Shown: positions 22,499 through 30,391, counted from the first letter of the stretch. The stretch: 30,391 nucleotides of DNA from JAYFNU01 sp964458545 (GCA_964458545.1 CAYWJF010000018.1:1-30391); one strand, 5' to 3'. The notes: generated from the letters alone by a model not told the origin. Program-made: numbers and translations.

Positions 22499-23083
22499 AT
22501 GTTCGGTTTTAGCGCGCTATTATCAAGGATGAACTATATTAACCGCTGGGGGCTTATGCGAAATACCCGCTACGAAACCCTTTCGGAGCATTCGTTAGGC
22601 GTAGCAAATATTGCGCATATACTCGCGTGTGTCGCAAGATACGAGTTTAGCGCCGACGTGGAGCCTGACCGTGTAGCGTGCAGCGCTATGTACCACGACA
22701 TAAGCGAGATAGTAACGGGCGACCTTCCTACTCCCGTAAAGTACAAAAATGAGCGTATTCGCCGCGAGTACAAGTCGGTGGAGCGGGAGGCGGAAAACGA
22801 GATTACCGATATGCTGCCGGATTCCATCAAGGAAGCCGTTCGCGAGAGCGTAACAGGCGAAAAGCTTAACGAACGTGAAAAGCGGATAATTAAGAGCGCT
22901 GATAAGCTTTCAGCTTTAATCAAGTGCTTGGAAGAGGAGAACAACGGCAACACGGAATTTAGAAGCGCGAAGAAGAGTACCGAGGCGGCACTTGAGGAGA
23001 ATATGCTGCCAGAGGTAAAATTTTTTATTAAGAACTTCCTACCAGCGTATGAGCTGACCTTAGACGAGCTTTTAAAGAAATAG
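22499..23083 (+). CDS. YfbR-type HD-domain 5'-deoxynucleotidase
   Basis: 194 residues. The start is ATG at 22499 with GAGGTG at 22485-22490; a TTG six bases earlier is disfavoured. The fold is an HD hydrolase. INRWGLMRNTRYETLSEHS near 14-32 contains Arg16, Trp17 and His31. AMYHDISEIVTGDLPTP supplies His66, Asp67 and Glu70, and KSADKLSALIKC supplies Asp135. Each is two residues before its counterpart in E. coli YfbR (His33, His68, Asp69, Glu72, Asp137), which removes phosphate from deoxynucleoside 5'-monophosphates. The family role is control of dNMP pools, and dTMP-handling genes (thyX, tmk) lie elsewhere in the window but not in the same unit. It shares a 39-bp divergent spacer with sigK. 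Confidence 0.88.
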   Translation: MFGFSALLSRMNYINRWGLMRNTRYETLSEHSLGVANIAHILACVARYEFSADVEPDRVACSAMYHDISEIVTGDLPTPVKYKNERIRREYKSVEREAENEITDMLPDSIKEAVRESVTGEKLNEREKRIIKSADKLSALIKCLEEENNGNTEFRSAKKSTEAALEENMLPEVKFFIKNFLPAYELTLDELLKK

Positions 23084-23086
23084 AAA

Positions 23087-23117
23087 AAGCCCCGACGAAA
23101 ATTAAACGTCGGGGCTT
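23087..23117. terminator. Bidirectional terminator between yfbR-like gene and dusB
   Basis: An 11-bp stem (23087-23097 with 23107-23117) has a 9-nt loop. On the minus strand it ends in GGGGCTTTTTCTA, a good T run for dusB; on the plus strand the exit is AGCTTTG, which is weaker. Both converging genes stop within 15 bp of it. Confidence 0.85.
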
Positions 23118-23130
23118 AGCTTTGTATATT

Positions 23131-24096
23131 TTATGCGGTTTCGTTTTCTTTAAGAACAAGCGAGATGAACTCCTCAAGCTCGGCGAGAGAGGAAAGCGAC
23201 AGCGCCTTTTTCCTGAGCGCCGACGCTCCGCGAAAGCCTTTTGTGAACCAAGCGGCGTGCTTTCGCAACTCCTGTATGGCGACGTGCTCGGGCTTAATTT
23301 CACATTCCGCGCGAGCGAGCGAAGAAAGCGCCTTCATCCTTTCGGAAATCCCCGCGCCTGACGGCGCGTCCGCCCCTTCGAGGGCGGCGTTTATCTCTTC
23401 AAAGATAAACGGATTTCCGAGACAGCCGCGCCCGACCATTACCGCGTCGCAGGAGGTGTAATTGAGCATTTCAAGAGCGCTTTCGGGTGAAGCTATGTCG
23501 CCGTTGCCTATTACAGGAATACTGACGCTCGCCTTCACCTCACGAATAACGTCGAGGTTAACCGAGGGTCTGTACATCTGCGCGCGGGTACGCCCGTGTA
23601 TAGTTAATGCCGCCGCGCCAGCTTGTTCCAAAAGCGGCGCGAGGGTCGGCGCGGTTATTTCGTCATAGCCCGCGCGCAGCTTCACGGTAACGGGTAGGCT
23701 TACCGCTTCGTTTACGGCATTAACTATAGCGCACGCGAGCGTCGGGTCCTTCATAAGCGCGCTGCCAGAGCCGTTATTTACTATCTTCGGCGTGGGACAG
23801 CCCATATTTATATCAATAAAGTCGGGCGAAAAACGCTCTTCCACAAGCTTAGCCGCCGCCGCCATAGTTTTCGGCTCATAGCCGAAAAGCTGTATGCCAA
23901 AGGGGCGCTCGGCTTCTGAAAAGCTGAGAAGCAGAGCTGTTTTTCTGTCGCTCATAGTGAGCGCCTTAGCGCTTACCATCTCGCTTACTGTAACCGCCGC
24001 GCCGTGCGCCTTACAAAGAGCGCGGAAGGGGGAATCAGTAACGCCCGCCATCGGCGCGAGCCATACGCCCGTTATGCTTTTAAGTTCCTTTTTCAC
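23131..24096 (-). CDS. dusB: tRNA-dihydrouridine synthase, DusB-like
   Basis: 321 residues. It reduces uridines in the D-loop of tRNA using FMN and NADPH. LAPMAGVTDSPFRALC (13-28) is the N-terminal FMN-site motif. The catalytic Cys100 lies in the signature NMGCPTPKIVNNGSGSALMK. VKLRAGYD, IHGRTRAQMY and GNGDIASPESA with VGRGCLGNPFIF are the remaining FMN-binding and family blocks. DusB is typical for Firmicutes. The start is GTG at 24094-24096 on the minus strand, with GGAG 7 bp upstream. It diverges from polA over a 110-bp spacer with facing extended -10 promoters. It is co-localised with tsaD/rimI-type translation genes but is a separate transcript. Confidence 0.93.
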   Translation of the reverse strand: MKKELKSITGVWLAPMAGVTDSPFRALCKAHGAAVTVSEMVSAKALTMSDRKTALLLSFSEAERPFGIQLFGYEPKTMAAAAKLVEERFSPDFIDINMGCPTPKIVNNGSGSALMKDPTLACAIVNAVNEAVSLPVTVKLRAGYDEITAPTLAPLLEQAGAAALTIHGRTRAQMYRPSVNLDVIREVKASVSIPVIGNGDIASPESALEMLNYTSCDAVMVGRGCLGNPFIFEEINAALEGADAPSGAGISERMKALSSLARAECEIKPEHVAIQELRKHAAWFTKGFRGASALRKKALSLSSLAELEEFISLVLKENETA

Positions 24097-24136
24097 AAAA
24101 TTTCTCCGCTTGTAACTGTTAAAGTTGTTTATCGGT

Positions 24137-24145
24137 ATTGTACCA
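24137..24145 (-). promoter_or_regulatory. Extended -10 promoter for dusB
   Basis: TACAAT on the minus strand (ATTGTA at 24137-24142) is preceded by TGG, an extended -10. It lies 41 bp upstream of the dusB start. No good -35. Confidence 0.5.
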
Positions 24146-24161
24146 TAAACGTGAGGCTTTG

Positions 24162-24170
24162 TGGTATACT
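24162..24170 (+). promoter_or_regulatory. Extended -10 promoter for polA
   Basis: TATACT at 24165-24170 is preceded by TGG (24162-24164), an extended -10. It lies 37 bp upstream of the GTG start. The nearest TTG box is at 24138-24143, 21 bp away, too far for a standard promoter. Confidence 0.55.
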
Positions 24171-24206
24171 ATTATAGTCTATTTCACGACGAAAGGAAGT
24201 ACGCAA

Positions 24207-26753
24207 GTGAAACTGCTATGTCTTGACGGAAACAGCATTTTAAACCGCGCTTTTTACGCTATAAAGCTATTAACCACGAAGGACGGTCAGTATACAAACG
24301 CCATACATGGTTTTATGAGCGTTTTTGTAAAGCTAATAGAAAAGTATCAGCCTGACGCTATAGCTGTGGCGTTTGACGAGCGGGCGAAAACCTTCCGACA
24401 TAAGATGTACGACGGCTATAAGGCTACCCGTAAGGGTATGCCCGAGGAGCTTGCGAGCCAGCTTCCGATTTTAAAAGAGCTTCTTACCTTCCTCGGCTAC
24501 ACATACGTCTCCTGCGCGGGATACGAAGCGGACGATATTTTAGGCACCTTCGCGCGAAGCTGTAAGGAGACGGGCGATATCTGCCTTATCGCTACGGGTG
24601 ACCGCGACAGCCTTCAGCTTGTCAGCGACACAACGACGGTGCTGTTAACCACCACCAAGGGCGGGCACGGCGAAACGGACGAGATTACACCCGCCGCCTT
24701 TGCGGAAAGATATAACGGCTTAAAGCCTGAGCAGTTAATTGAAATCAAAGCGCTTATGGGTGACAGCTCGGATAATATACCGGGCGTCGCGGGCGTAGGC
24801 GAAAAGACCGCGCTCGACCTTATCGCGAGGTTTTCTTCGCTGGAGGGGGTCTATGAGCATATAGAGGACGAAAGTATAAAGGCGGGCGTTCGCCAGAAGC
24901 TTGAAAACGACAAGGAGATGGCGTACCTAAGCCGAGTGCTTGCCACAATAAACGACGAGGTGCCAGTAGATACCAAACCGGAAAGCTACGTCAAAACCGC
25001 GGGAGAACCCGACAAGGCGGCGGCGCTTTTAGGCACCCTTGAAATGCACACAATGCTATCCCGCCTAAGGCTTGGTAACGCGCCGCCCGCGCCTGCCGCT
25101 ATAGCCGAGGCAAAGCCGAAAAAAGAGATAAAGACAGTTGAAATATGCGACGCTGATTTTTCGGAGATAGAGAAGCTTGACCGAGTTTTCCTTATTGAGA
25201 GGGAGGGCGTCTTTTACGCCGTGCGCGACGAAAGCGCGTGGCGGCTTTCAAAGGAAACTCTCGAAAAAACGCTTACAAGTAAGCTTCCGAAGTTCTTCTA
25301 TGACATAAAGCGCTTTTGGCATATTGCCTTTGACGGCGGTTATGAAATAAACAACCCTATATTCGATTTAAAGCTTGCGGCGTATCTTCTAAGTCCCGCG
25401 TCCTCTGGCTACGAGCCGCTTGCGCTTGCGGCGGAGTATTCGACGGAAAAGGGCTTCCAATGCGGTGTGGACGAGCTTCCCTATATCGAGCCGCTATGCG
25501 AAGCGACGGCGTTCTTGCTGGAAAAACAGGGTATGCGTAAGCTTCACGACGAGATTGAGCTGCCCTTCGCCCGCGTGCTTGCCGAGATGGAAACGGCAGG
25601 CTTCGAGGTGGATTCGAACGGAATAACCGAGTTCGGCAAGGAGCTTTCCGCTCTAATCGAGCAGAAGCAGAATGAAATATACGAGCTTGTCGGAAAAAAG
25701 TTCAATATCAATTCGCCGAAGCAGCTCGGCGAGGCGCTTTTCGTTGATTTAAAGTTGCCAGCGCTAAAGATGAACAAGAGCGGCTACGCCACCGACGCGG
25801 AAACCCTCGACAAGCTGAGCGGGGAGCATCCCGTAATAAACAAAATTCTTAATTACCGCACCTATCAAAAGCTAAACTCCACCTACGTAGAGGGGCTTTT
25901 GAAGGCGGTGGATAAGAGCGGGCGCATACACACCGAGTTTATGCAGACCGAGACAAGAACGGGCAGAATAAGCTCACGCGAGCCTAATCTTCAGAATATC
26001 CCCGTTCGCACAGAGCTCGGCAGCCGCTTTAGAAAATATTTCGTAGCGCCAAAGGACAGGGTGCTTTGCGACGCTGACTATAGTCAAATAGAGCTTCGCG
26101 TTCTCGCGAGCATTAGCGATGACAAGCTTATGAGTGCGGCGTTTTTGGAAGAGCGCGATATTCACACCGAAACCGCGAGCGAAATCTTTAAGGTTCCGCG
26201 CGAGAAGGTGACGGGAGAGCTGCGCCGCCGCGCAAAGGCGGTTAACTTCGGCATTGTTTATGGAATAGGCGCCTTCTCGCTCGCAAAGGACGTTGGCGTA
26301 AGCGTGAAAGAAGCGAAACAGTATATCGACGATTATCTCGCCACCTATTCCGGCGTTGCGGATTATCTTAAAAAGACGGTGGAGAAAGCGGGCAAGGACG
26401 GCTTCGTCACCACCGCCTATGGAAGACGGCGTATGCTGCCCGAGCTTATGAGCTCAAATAAACAGCTGCAAGCGCTCGGCAAGCGGCTCGCTATGAATAC
26501 TCCCATTCAGGGTACTGCCGCGGATATTATTAAAATCGCTATGATTAAGGTAAGCGAGCGGCTTCGCGCAGAGAAGCTGGACGCGCGCCTCGTTTTGCAG
26601 GTGCACGATGAGCTTATTATAGAAGCCTCAAAAAAGGACGCGGAAAAAGCGTCGCTCGCTCTTAAAGAGGAGATGGAGAAGGCGGCGAACCTTCGTACCC
26701 CCCTTGCCGTAGACGTAGGAACGGGCAAAACATGGTACGAGGCAAAGCTATGA
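24207..26753 (+). CDS. polA: DNA polymerase I
   Basis: 848 residues from GTG at 24207, with AAAGGAAG at 24192-24199; upstream in-frame codons overlap the promoter. The N-terminal 5'-3' exonuclease domain (1 to about 290) has LDGNSILNRAFYA, AFDERAKTFRHKMYDGYKATR, YEADDILG, TGDRDSLQL and MGDSSDNIPGVAGVGEKTA. The 3'-5' exonuclease domain (about 300-460) lacks the DxE motif (FLIEREG where FDTET would be), so proofreading is probably absent, as in Bacillus Pol I. The polymerase domain has motif A DADYSQIELR with Asp624, an O-helix RRRAKAVNFGIVYG near 673-686 and motif C QVHDE with Asp801. It repairs gaps and removes RNA primers. It overlaps rimI by 4 bp (ATGA). Confidence 0.95.
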   Translation: MKLLCLDGNSILNRAFYAIKLLTTKDGQYTNAIHGFMSVFVKLIEKYQPDAIAVAFDERAKTFRHKMYDGYKATRKGMPEELASQLPILKELLTFLGYTYVSCAGYEADDILGTFARSCKETGDICLIATGDRDSLQLVSDTTTVLLTTTKGGHGETDEITPAAFAERYNGLKPEQLIEIKALMGDSSDNIPGVAGVGEKTALDLIARFSSLEGVYEHIEDESIKAGVRQKLENDKEMAYLSRVLATINDEVPVDTKPESYVKTAGEPDKAAALLGTLEMHTMLSRLRLGNAPPAPAAIAEAKPKKEIKTVEICDADFSEIEKLDRVFLIEREGVFYAVRDESAWRLSKETLEKTLTSKLPKFFYDIKRFWHIAFDGGYEINNPIFDLKLAAYLLSPASSGYEPLALAAEYSTEKGFQCGVDELPYIEPLCEATAFLLEKQGMRKLHDEIELPFARVLAEMETAGFEVDSNGITEFGKELSALIEQKQNEIYELVGKKFNINSPKQLGEALFVDLKLPALKMNKSGYATDAETLDKLSGEHPVINKILNYRTYQKLNSTYVEGLLKAVDKSGRIHTEFMQTETRTGRISSREPNLQNIPVRTELGSRFRKYFVAPKDRVLCDADYSQIELRVLASISDDKLMSAAFLEERDIHTETASEIFKVPREKVTGELRRRAKAVNFGIVYGIGAFSLAKDVGVSVKEAKQYIDDYLATYSGVADYLKKTVEKAGKDGFVTTAYGRRRMLPELMSSNKQLQALGKRLAMNTPIQGTAADIIKIAMIKVSERLRAEKLDARLVLQVHDELIIEASKKDAEKASLALKEEMEKAANLRTPLAVDVGTGKTWYEAKL

Positions 26754-27184
26754 TTTCGGTGCGTTTTGCAGAAGAAGGCGACATAACCGCAATAGCGGCG
26801 ATAGAAAAAGAGGTCGCCGATACTCCGTGGAGCGAAGAGCAGTTCCGTACGGAGCTGACCCTTTCGCACGCAAGGCTTCTTGTCGCGGAAGACGCTGAAA
26901 TTGTCGGTTTCCTCGATATGCATATAGCTTCGGGCGACGCTCATATTAACGAGCTCGGCGTTGCGCGCTCACGTCAAAAAAGCGGTGTCGGTACGGCACT
27001 TACTGAGCGGGCTGTAGAGCTTGCGAACGAGGAAGGCTGTTTTGTTATCTCGCTTGAGGTACGCGAAAGCAACAGCAAGGCAATAAGGCTCTATGAACGC
27101 TGCGGTCTTCGCGCAATAGGCAGAAGAAAGAGATTTTATTCGGAGCCCCTTGAGGACGCTCTAATTATGTTAAAGGAACTATAA
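26750..27184 (+). CDS. rimI: RimI-like ribosomal protein N-acetyltransferase
   Basis: 144 residues. The start is ATG at 26750 overlapping the polA stop; an upstream start at 26732 lies inside polA. A GNAT domain with ELGVARSRQKSGVGTAL (the acetyl-CoA pyrophosphate loop, about 67-84) and LEVRESNSKAIRLYERCG is followed by RKRFYSEPLEDALIM, the C-terminal RimI signature. RimI acetylates the N-terminal Ala of ribosomal protein S18 in E. coli. In many Firmicutes rimI is part of the tsaB-rimI-tsaD cluster; here tsaD is two genes on and a transporter sits between. Neither tsaB nor tsaE is in the window. Confidence 0.88.
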   Translation: MISVRFAEEGDITAIAAIEKEVADTPWSEEQFRTELTLSHARLLVAEDAEIVGFLDMHIASGDAHINELGVARSRQKSGVGTALTERAVELANEEGCFVISLEVRESNSKAIRLYERCGLRAIGRRKRFYSEPLEDALIMLKEL

Positions 27185-27189
27185 ATAAA

Positions 27190-28071
27190 ATGTGGGTTTT
27201 ATTCTCTGTACTTACGGTGCTTCTCTGGGGCACCTCCGACGTTATCTTCAAAAGCGTTTCCGACAAGGGAACGGTAAACGACCTTCAGCTATTGGGTCTT
27301 AACGGAACGGTGTATGGCGTAGCCTGCCTTATCTATTGGGCGATAATCGGCGAGCAGTTCACCCTTCAAAGCTTAATTAAGTACCTTCCTATCGCGGCGC
27401 TTTATATCGCGTCAATGCTTTTTTACTACAAGATGCTTCCGCATATCAAGATTTCCATAGCGTCGCCTATCGCCAATTCCTCTTGCGTACTAACGACAAT
27501 TCTTTGTATTGTCGTACTCGGTCAAACAGTCACGGCATTACAGGCGGTAGCTATACTTCTTATTGTTTCAGCAATTATAATTCTTTCGCTTGACCGCGAG
27601 CCGAAGCAGGAGAAGGGCTTAAAAACTAAAGACTACCTTTTTGGAATAGGCTGCGCTATGATATACTTCGCCTTTGACGGAGTCGCGTCCTTCCTTGACG
27701 ACTATATGCTTGACGAGACACTTTCGGAAAGCGACGTTATTATCGCCTACGGAGTCTGCTATCTCGTTGTTGGCATAATCGCGCTCACCATTGCCGCAGC
27801 GAAGGCGGGTAAAGAGGGTAAGAAGCTGGATTTTGGCTTTGTAAAATCTCCGAAAACCCTCGCGGGCTGTCTCATAGAGACGAGCGGGCAGTTCACATAC
27901 GTCTATGCCTACGCCGCGGGTGACGCCGCCATAGCCTCGCCCTTTATCGCGTCCTTCGCTATGGTTTCGGTTATACTCTCGCGAATATTCCTAAAAGAAA
28001 AGCTTAGTCTTAAGCAGTATATCCTTGTATTTATGATGCTTGCGGGAATGTTCATTCTCGCTATAGAGTAG
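27190..28071 (+). CDS. EamA/DMT-family membrane transporter
   Basis: 293 residues with about ten membrane helices, in two EamA repeats (about 1-130 and 150-293). FSVLTVLLWGTSDVIFKS is the typical first helix with an acidic residue. The second repeat opens with FGIGCAMIYFAFDGVASFLDD and closes with VFMMLAGMFILAIE. DMT proteins export or import amino acids, sugars, nucleosides and drugs, and the substrate cannot be inferred. Residues 140-150 (SLDREPKQEKGLKTKD) are a cytoplasmic linker. AAGGAAC precedes the ATG. Its placement between rimI and tsaD is unusual and does not suggest a translation role; it looks inserted into a known cluster. Confidence 0.85.
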   Translation: MWVLFSVLTVLLWGTSDVIFKSVSDKGTVNDLQLLGLNGTVYGVACLIYWAIIGEQFTLQSLIKYLPIAALYIASMLFYYKMLPHIKISIASPIANSSCVLTTILCIVVLGQTVTALQAVAILLIVSAIIILSLDREPKQEKGLKTKDYLFGIGCAMIYFAFDGVASFLDDYMLDETLSESDVIIAYGVCYLVVGIIALTIAAAKAGKEGKKLDFGFVKSPKTLAGCLIETSGQFTYVYAYAAGDAAIASPFIASFAMVSVILSRIFLKEKLSLKQYILVFMMLAGMFILAIE

Positions 28072-28079
28072 GTGAACTT

Positions 28080-29075
28080 ATGCTTATTCTCGGAATTGAA
28101 AGCTCCTGCGACGAAACCTCGGCGGCGGTTGTGCGCGACGGGCGAGAGGTTCTTTCCTGCGCCGTTTCCTCACAGATAGCCGAGCACCGCCTATACGGCG
28201 GGGTAGTGCCCGAAATCGCCTCAAGGCGGCATATAGAGAATATCGGCGGCGTTACAGAAAAGGCGCTCGCGGACGCGGGACTCGTCCTTTCGGAAATTGA
28301 CGCGGTGGCGGTGACCTACGCCCCCGGGCTTATAGGCGCGCTTTTGTGCGGCGTTAGCTTCGCTAAGGGCTTAAGCTATGCCGCAGGCAAGCCGCTTATT
28401 CCGACCCACCACCTAAGGGGTCATATCGCGGCGCTCTACCTTTCAAACGGGGAGCTAAAGCCCCCCTTCGTATCTCTCGTGGTATCGGGCGGTCACAGTC
28501 ATCTTGTAAAGGTCGAGAATTACACCAAGTTTACCGTTATCGGTCGCGCGGTGGACGACGCGGCGGGCGAGGCGTTCGACAAGGTCGCGCGCACCCTCGG
28601 GCTTCCGTACCCGGGCGGACCCGAGATATCGCGCCTTGCGAAGAGCGGCGACCCGAAGGCGTACCCCCTTCCCACGCCGCATACCGAGCACGAATACGAC
28701 GTCAGCTTTTCAGGGCTTAAAACGGCGGTAATAAACATAGTAAATACCGCGAAGATGAAGGGCGAGGAGATAAACAAGGAAAACCTCGCGGCGGCGTTTG
28801 AAAGCAAAGTTGTTGATATACTTACTAAGCGGCTAATACATTGCGCAAAACAAGAAGGGCTTTCGGCTTCTATCTGTGGCGGCGTTTCTATAAACGGCGC
28901 GCTTCAGCTGCGAGCGCGGGAGCTTTGCGAAGAAGAGGGGATAAAGCTTTACCTTCCGAAGAAGGAGTACTGCGGCGACAACGCCGCTATGATAGCTTCG
29001 GCTGGATATTTTGAATACCTCGACGGGCGGCGCGCGGGGCTTGACCAGAACGCCTACGCGACAATGGATATATAA
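28080..29075 (+). CDS. tsaD: TsaD, tRNA N6-adenosine threonylcarbamoyltransferase
   Basis: 331 residues. TsaD transfers threonylcarbamoyl to A37 of tRNAs that read ANN codons, with TsaB and TsaE in bacteria. ILGIESSCDETSAAVV (3-18) is the ASKHA phosphate-binding start. The metal ligands are His111 and His115 in THHLRGHI. LVVSGGHSHL, AVDDAAGEAFDKVAR, PGGPEI and GVSINGALQ are the family blocks, and CGDNAAMIA carries the third ligand Asp. AGGTGA lies just upstream of the ATG. It is the last gene of the polA-rimI-DMT-tsaD run; a terminator follows at 29127. Confidence 0.95.
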   Translation: MLILGIESSCDETSAAVVRDGREVLSCAVSSQIAEHRLYGGVVPEIASRRHIENIGGVTEKALADAGLVLSEIDAVAVTYAPGLIGALLCGVSFAKGLSYAAGKPLIPTHHLRGHIAALYLSNGELKPPFVSLVVSGGHSHLVKVENYTKFTVIGRAVDDAAGEAFDKVARTLGLPYPGGPEISRLAKSGDPKAYPLPTPHTEHEYDVSFSGLKTAVINIVNTAKMKGEEINKENLAAAFESKVVDILTKRLIHCAKQEGLSASICGGVSINGALQLRARELCEEEGIKLYLPKKEYCGDNAAMIASAGYFEYLDGRRAGLDQNAYATMDI

Positions 29076-29096
29076 ACAGCCAATCAATTACGTCCA

Positions 29097-29120
29097 ACTT
29101 TGTTAATTTGTATACAAAGT
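29097..29120 (+). other. Small hairpin before the tsaD terminator
   Basis: ACTTTGT (29097-29103) pairs perfectly with ACAAAGT (29114-29120) around a 10-nt AT-rich loop. It has no T run. It could be a second, weak 3'-end hairpin. Confidence 0.35.
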
Positions 29121-29126
29121 AACGAA

Positions 29127-29157
29127 AAAGACCTTTTCTCTTGAAAAGGTCTTTCAA
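29127..29157 (+). terminator. Intrinsic terminator after tsaD
   Basis: An 11-bp stem (29127-29137 with 29144-29154) has a 6-nt loop, followed by CAATTT. The T run is imperfect. The 3' arm also holds the -35 box of the next promoter. Confidence 0.7.
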
Positions 29158-29170
29158 TTTGGGGTATAAT
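29141..29170 (+). promoter_or_regulatory. pckG promoter, overlapping the terminator
   Basis: TTGAAA (29141-29146) and a perfect TATAAT (29165-29170) are 18 bp apart. The -35 lies in the loop and 3' arm of the tsaD terminator. Transcription would start near 29177, leaving a 5' leader of about 60 nt before the pckG start. The leader shows no recognised riboswitch. Confidence 0.65.
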
Positions 29171-29237
29171 GTATGAGGTGGAAATTGGCTACAAAAGCTT
29201 AATTTTTATATTTTATTTAACCGAAAGGGGAAACAAT

Positions 29238-30391
29238 ATGACCACAAACAAGCAGGTTCTCAAGTGGGTTGACGAGTGCACAAAGCTCGTTAAGCCGGAA
29301 AAGGTTATGTGGATTGACGGAAGCGACGAACAGCTTGAGGCTCTTCGTGCCGAGGCTATGGGCACAGGCGAGCTTATTAAGCTTAACGAAAAAGAGCTTC
29401 CCGGCTGCTACCTTCACAGAAGCGCGATTAACGACGTCGCTCGCGTAGAGGGCAGAACCTTTATCTGCACCAAGGACAAGGAAAACGCGGGTCCCACCAA
29501 CAACTGGATGGACACCGACGAGGCTTACGCAAAGCTTTCCGAAATCTTTGACGGCTGCATGAAGGGCCGCACAATGTATATCATACCCTATTCCATGGGT
29601 CCGATAGGCTCCGAGTTCTCTAAGATTGGTATTGAAATTACCGACTCTATCTATGTTGTTGTCAGCATGGACATTATGACGAGAATGGGCAAGGAAGCTC
29701 TCGACGCGCTGGGCGATTCAAACGATTTCGTTCGCGGTCTTCACTCCAAAGCGGAGCTCGACGAGGAGAAGAGATACATCTGCCATTTCCCGGACGACAA
29801 CGCTATTTGGTCAGTTAACTCCGGCTACGGCGGAAACGTGCTTCTCGGTAAAAAGTGCTTCGCGCTTCGTATCGCCTCTAATCAGGGACGTCGCGAGGGC
29901 TGGATGGCTGAGCATATGCTTATCCTCGGAATTGAAGCCCCCAACGGTGAAATTAACTATATTACCGCCGCTTTCCCCTCTGCTTGCGGCAAGACCAACC
30001 TCGCAATGCTTATTCCTCCCGAGGTTTACGCAAAGCAGGGTTATAAAGTTTGGACTGTCGGCGACGATATCGCTTGGCTGCGCATAGGCAAGGACGGACG
30101 TCTTTGGGCAATTAACCCCGAAAACGGCTTCTTCGGCGTTGCGCCCGGCACAAACGCTCACTCCAACTACAACGCGCTTGCTTCCACGAAGAAGAACGCT
30201 ATCTTTACAAACGTAGTCGAAAATCTCGACAACGAAACCGTTTGGTGGGAGGGTCTCGACAAGAACCCGCCCAAGAACAGCCTCAACTGGAAGGGCGAGG
30301 TCTGGAACGGCGATACCGAGGGTAAGGGCAAGGGTGCTCATCCCAACAGCCGCTTCACAGCTCCCGCTATCAACTGCCCGTGCATCAGCTC
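29238..30391 (+). CDS. pckG: GTP-dependent phosphoenolpyruvate carboxykinase (5' part, cut by window end)
   Basis: The first 384 codons are present, of about 600 in the family; the frame is open to the last base. The start is ATG at 29238 with AAAGGGG at 29224-29230. PEPCK interconverts oxaloacetate and PEP with GTP/GDP and CO2. RTMYIIPYSMGPIGS (111-125) is an oxaloacetate/PEP binding motif. FPSACGKTN (246-254) is the GTP-type P-loop with the reactive Cys250. GDDIAWLR (275-282) contributes metal-binding Asp, and NPENGFFGVAPGTN (293-306) is conserved in the GTP class. In fermenting gut bacteria the enzyme often runs toward oxaloacetate to save a nucleoside triphosphate. The ATP-type pckA has a different P-loop, so the GTP type is secure. 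Confidence 0.95.
   Translation, partial: MTTNKQVLKWVDECTKLVKPEKVMWIDGSDEQLEALRAEAMGTGELIKLNEKELPGCYLHRSAINDVARVEGRTFICTKDKENAGPTNNWMDTDEAYAKLSEIFDGCMKGRTMYIIPYSMGPIGSEFSKIGIEITDSIYVVVSMDIMTRMGKEALDALGDSNDFVRGLHSKAELDEEKRYICHFPDDNAIWSVNSGYGGNVLLGKKCFALRIASNQGRREGWMAEHMLILGIEAPNGEINYITAAFPSACGKTNLAMLIPPEVYAKQGYKVWTVGDDIAWLRIGKDGRLWAINPENGFFGVAPGTNAHSNYNALASTKKNAIFTNVVENLDNETVWWEGLDKNPPKNSLNWKGEVWNGDTEGKGKGAHPNSRFTAPAINCPCIS

Noticed and set aside
24207..26753. Loss of the PolA proofreading motif as a novelty
   Set aside because: Degenerate 3'-5' exonuclease domains are usual in Firmicutes Pol I.

Overview
The window looks like the chromosome of an anaerobic, spore-forming member of the Clostridia. 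The grounds are Gram-positive style ribosome binding sites (AGGAGG) before most genes, an intact gene resembling the late sporulation sigma factor SigK, an FMN riboswitch in front of ribU, ThyX instead of ThyA, a Pol I with a degenerate proofreading domain, and a GTP-type PEP carboxykinase. A gut Oscillospirales-like host is a guess from gene style, not something the sequence proves. Most of the window is ordinary housekeeping DNA. I found no CRISPR array, transposase, phage gene, tRNA or rRNA.

Layout. (1) 1-1204: a broken locus, where the N-terminal third of a YfcC-like membrane transporter runs out of frame into the C-terminal part of an unrelated protein. A strong bidirectional terminator follows. 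(2) 1245-5645: a glucan and cell-wall group. An AraC-type regulator and an S66 (MccF-like) peptidase lie on the minus strand. Divergent to them are an intracellular GH5 glycosidase and a secreted GH16 glucanase lipoprotein. (3) 5673-7699: a PfkB sugar kinase and a class II aldolase, likely a kinase-aldolase pathway pair. (4) 7721-8940: promoter, FMN riboswitch, intrinsic terminator, ribU, and a small unknown membrane protein. (5) 8895-12184: recD2-comFC with overlapping genes, then a small monocistronic protein resembling the C-terminal tail of OadG/MmdD subunits.

(6) 12198-20182: a long apparent operon of pcrA/uvrD, thyX, tmk, a DUF2156 protein, a GNAT acetyltransferase, a DJ-1/PfpI protein, mltG and an MGMT-like gene, closed by a near-perfect terminator hairpin. 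It mixes DNA repair, dTTP supply and cell-wall synthesis. (7) 20189-20463: a GC-rich repeat, a 38-codon minus-strand gene and a plus-strand promoter. (8) 20492-23117: a small one-pass membrane protein and a transglutaminase-like lipoprotein, converging with sigK. Divergent from sigK is a YfbR-type HD nucleotidase. (9) 23131-29154: dusB on the minus strand, diverging from polA-rimI-DMT transporter-tsaD, so tRNA modification (dihydrouridine, t6A) sits beside replication. (10) 29141-30391: a promoter and the first 384 codons of pckG, cut by the window end.

No clearly new multi-gene system stands out. The best leads are the broken YfcC junction, the lone OadG-tail-like small protein, an MGMT homologue with PCFR in place of PCHR, the expression platform of the FMN riboswitch, and promoters embedded in terminator hairpins.
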